Positions 6,998 through 7,088 of a DNA stretch of 7,088 nucleotides are shown piece after piece. Origin of the DNA: an uncultured Collinsella sp. GTDB lineage: Bacteria > Actinomycetota > Coriobacteriia > Coriobacteriales > Coriobacteriaceae. The notes under the pieces were generated by a model, which saw only the letters and a program-made list of their open reading frames with translations, ran no database searches and had not been told where the DNA came from. The stretch's first letter is position 1, and each line of letters begins with the position of its first letter. Made by a program: the position numbers and the translations under genes. Where the stretch lies: NCBI GenBank assembly GCA_900541185.1, contig UQIQ01000073.1:1-7088 (forward strand), in the 5' to 3' direction.

Positions 6998-7027
6998 GTT
7001 ATAAAACACAGCTACTATGTGAGACAA
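6998..7027 (-). promoter_or_regulatory. Distal candidate sigma-70-type promoter of the operon
   Basis: TTGTCT (7027-7022, 4 of 6) and TATAAC (7003-6998, 5 of 6) are separated by 18 nt, the same geometry as the proximal candidate 36 bp downstream. It starts about 20 bp past the terminator of the preceding gene. If used, transcription would begin near 6990 with a leader of about 60 nt. Confidence 0.5.
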
Positions 7028-7044
7028 AAGCCCGTAAACGCAAA

Positions 7045-7072
7045 AAGGGGGAGGCCGCGAGGCCTCCCCCTT
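7045..7072 (-). terminator. Strong intrinsic terminator of the upstream neighbour
   Basis: A 10 bp perfect GC-rich stem (7047-7056 with 7061-7070, GGGGGAGGCC/GGCCTCCCCC), extendable by two A-T pairs, closes a 4 nt loop. Read on the minus strand it is followed by TTTTTGCG, a proper U tract. It therefore probably ends a leftward-transcribed gene lying beyond the right edge of the window and insulates this operon. On the plus strand the trailing sequence TTCTCAGTT is only weakly U-rich, so bidirectional use is less likely. Confidence 0.88.
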
Positions 7073-7088
7073 CTCAGTTCAAGCGTAC

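Noticed and set aside
7007..7021. CACA-n7-TGTG inverted repeat in the distal promoter spacer
   Set aside because: Four-base arms are expected by chance, and no matching second site was seen.
6933..7040. Possible riboswitch or leader RNA before acpS
   Set aside because: The likely leader is only about 20-60 nt and shows no strong hairpin or recognisable aptamer core.

Overview
The window reads as a housekeeping stretch of a moderately high-GC bacterial chromosome, most likely from a Coriobacteriia actinobacterium (Collinsella, Olsenella or Atopobium-like). That placement is an inference from the GC-rich codon use, the strong AGGAG-type ribosome binding sites and a TsaB-RimI-TsaD fusion. I believe such fusions occur in that class, but no database search was possible. 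I see no mobile element, CRISPR array, tRNA or rRNA.

All six genes lie on the minus strand and read from right to left. A terminator for an upstream neighbour (7045-7072) is followed by two candidate sigma-70-type promoters (6998-7027 and 6962-6991). Then come acpS (holo-ACP synthase), nnr (NAD(P)H-hydrate epimerase/dehydratase), alr (alanine racemase), a family 4 uracil-DNA glycosylase, tsaE, and a 794-residue TsaB-RimI-TsaD fusion. A hairpin terminator (about 10-46) closes the unit. Junctions are very tight: 0, 2, 8 and 12 bp, then a 14 bp overlap. The six genes therefore look like one operon bracketed by terminators.

The genes cover several basic tasks. AcpS activates the acyl carrier protein for lipid synthesis. 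Nnr repairs damaged nicotinamide cofactors. Alr supplies D-alanine for peptidoglycan. The glycosylase removes uracil from DNA. TsaE with the fusion protein carries out the last step of t6A37 tRNA modification, and the GNAT domain in the middle of the fusion probably acetylates the N-terminus of ribosomal protein S18. TsaC/Sua5, which makes the threonylcarbamoyl-adenylate donor, is not in this window.

No wholly new system is evident. The points most worth a second look are the three-enzyme t6A/RimI fusion next to tsaE, the unusual C-terminal tail of AcpS and its missing SxxH histidine, the repeated stop-codon/Shine-Dalgarno overlaps, and the paired promoters with identical spacing.
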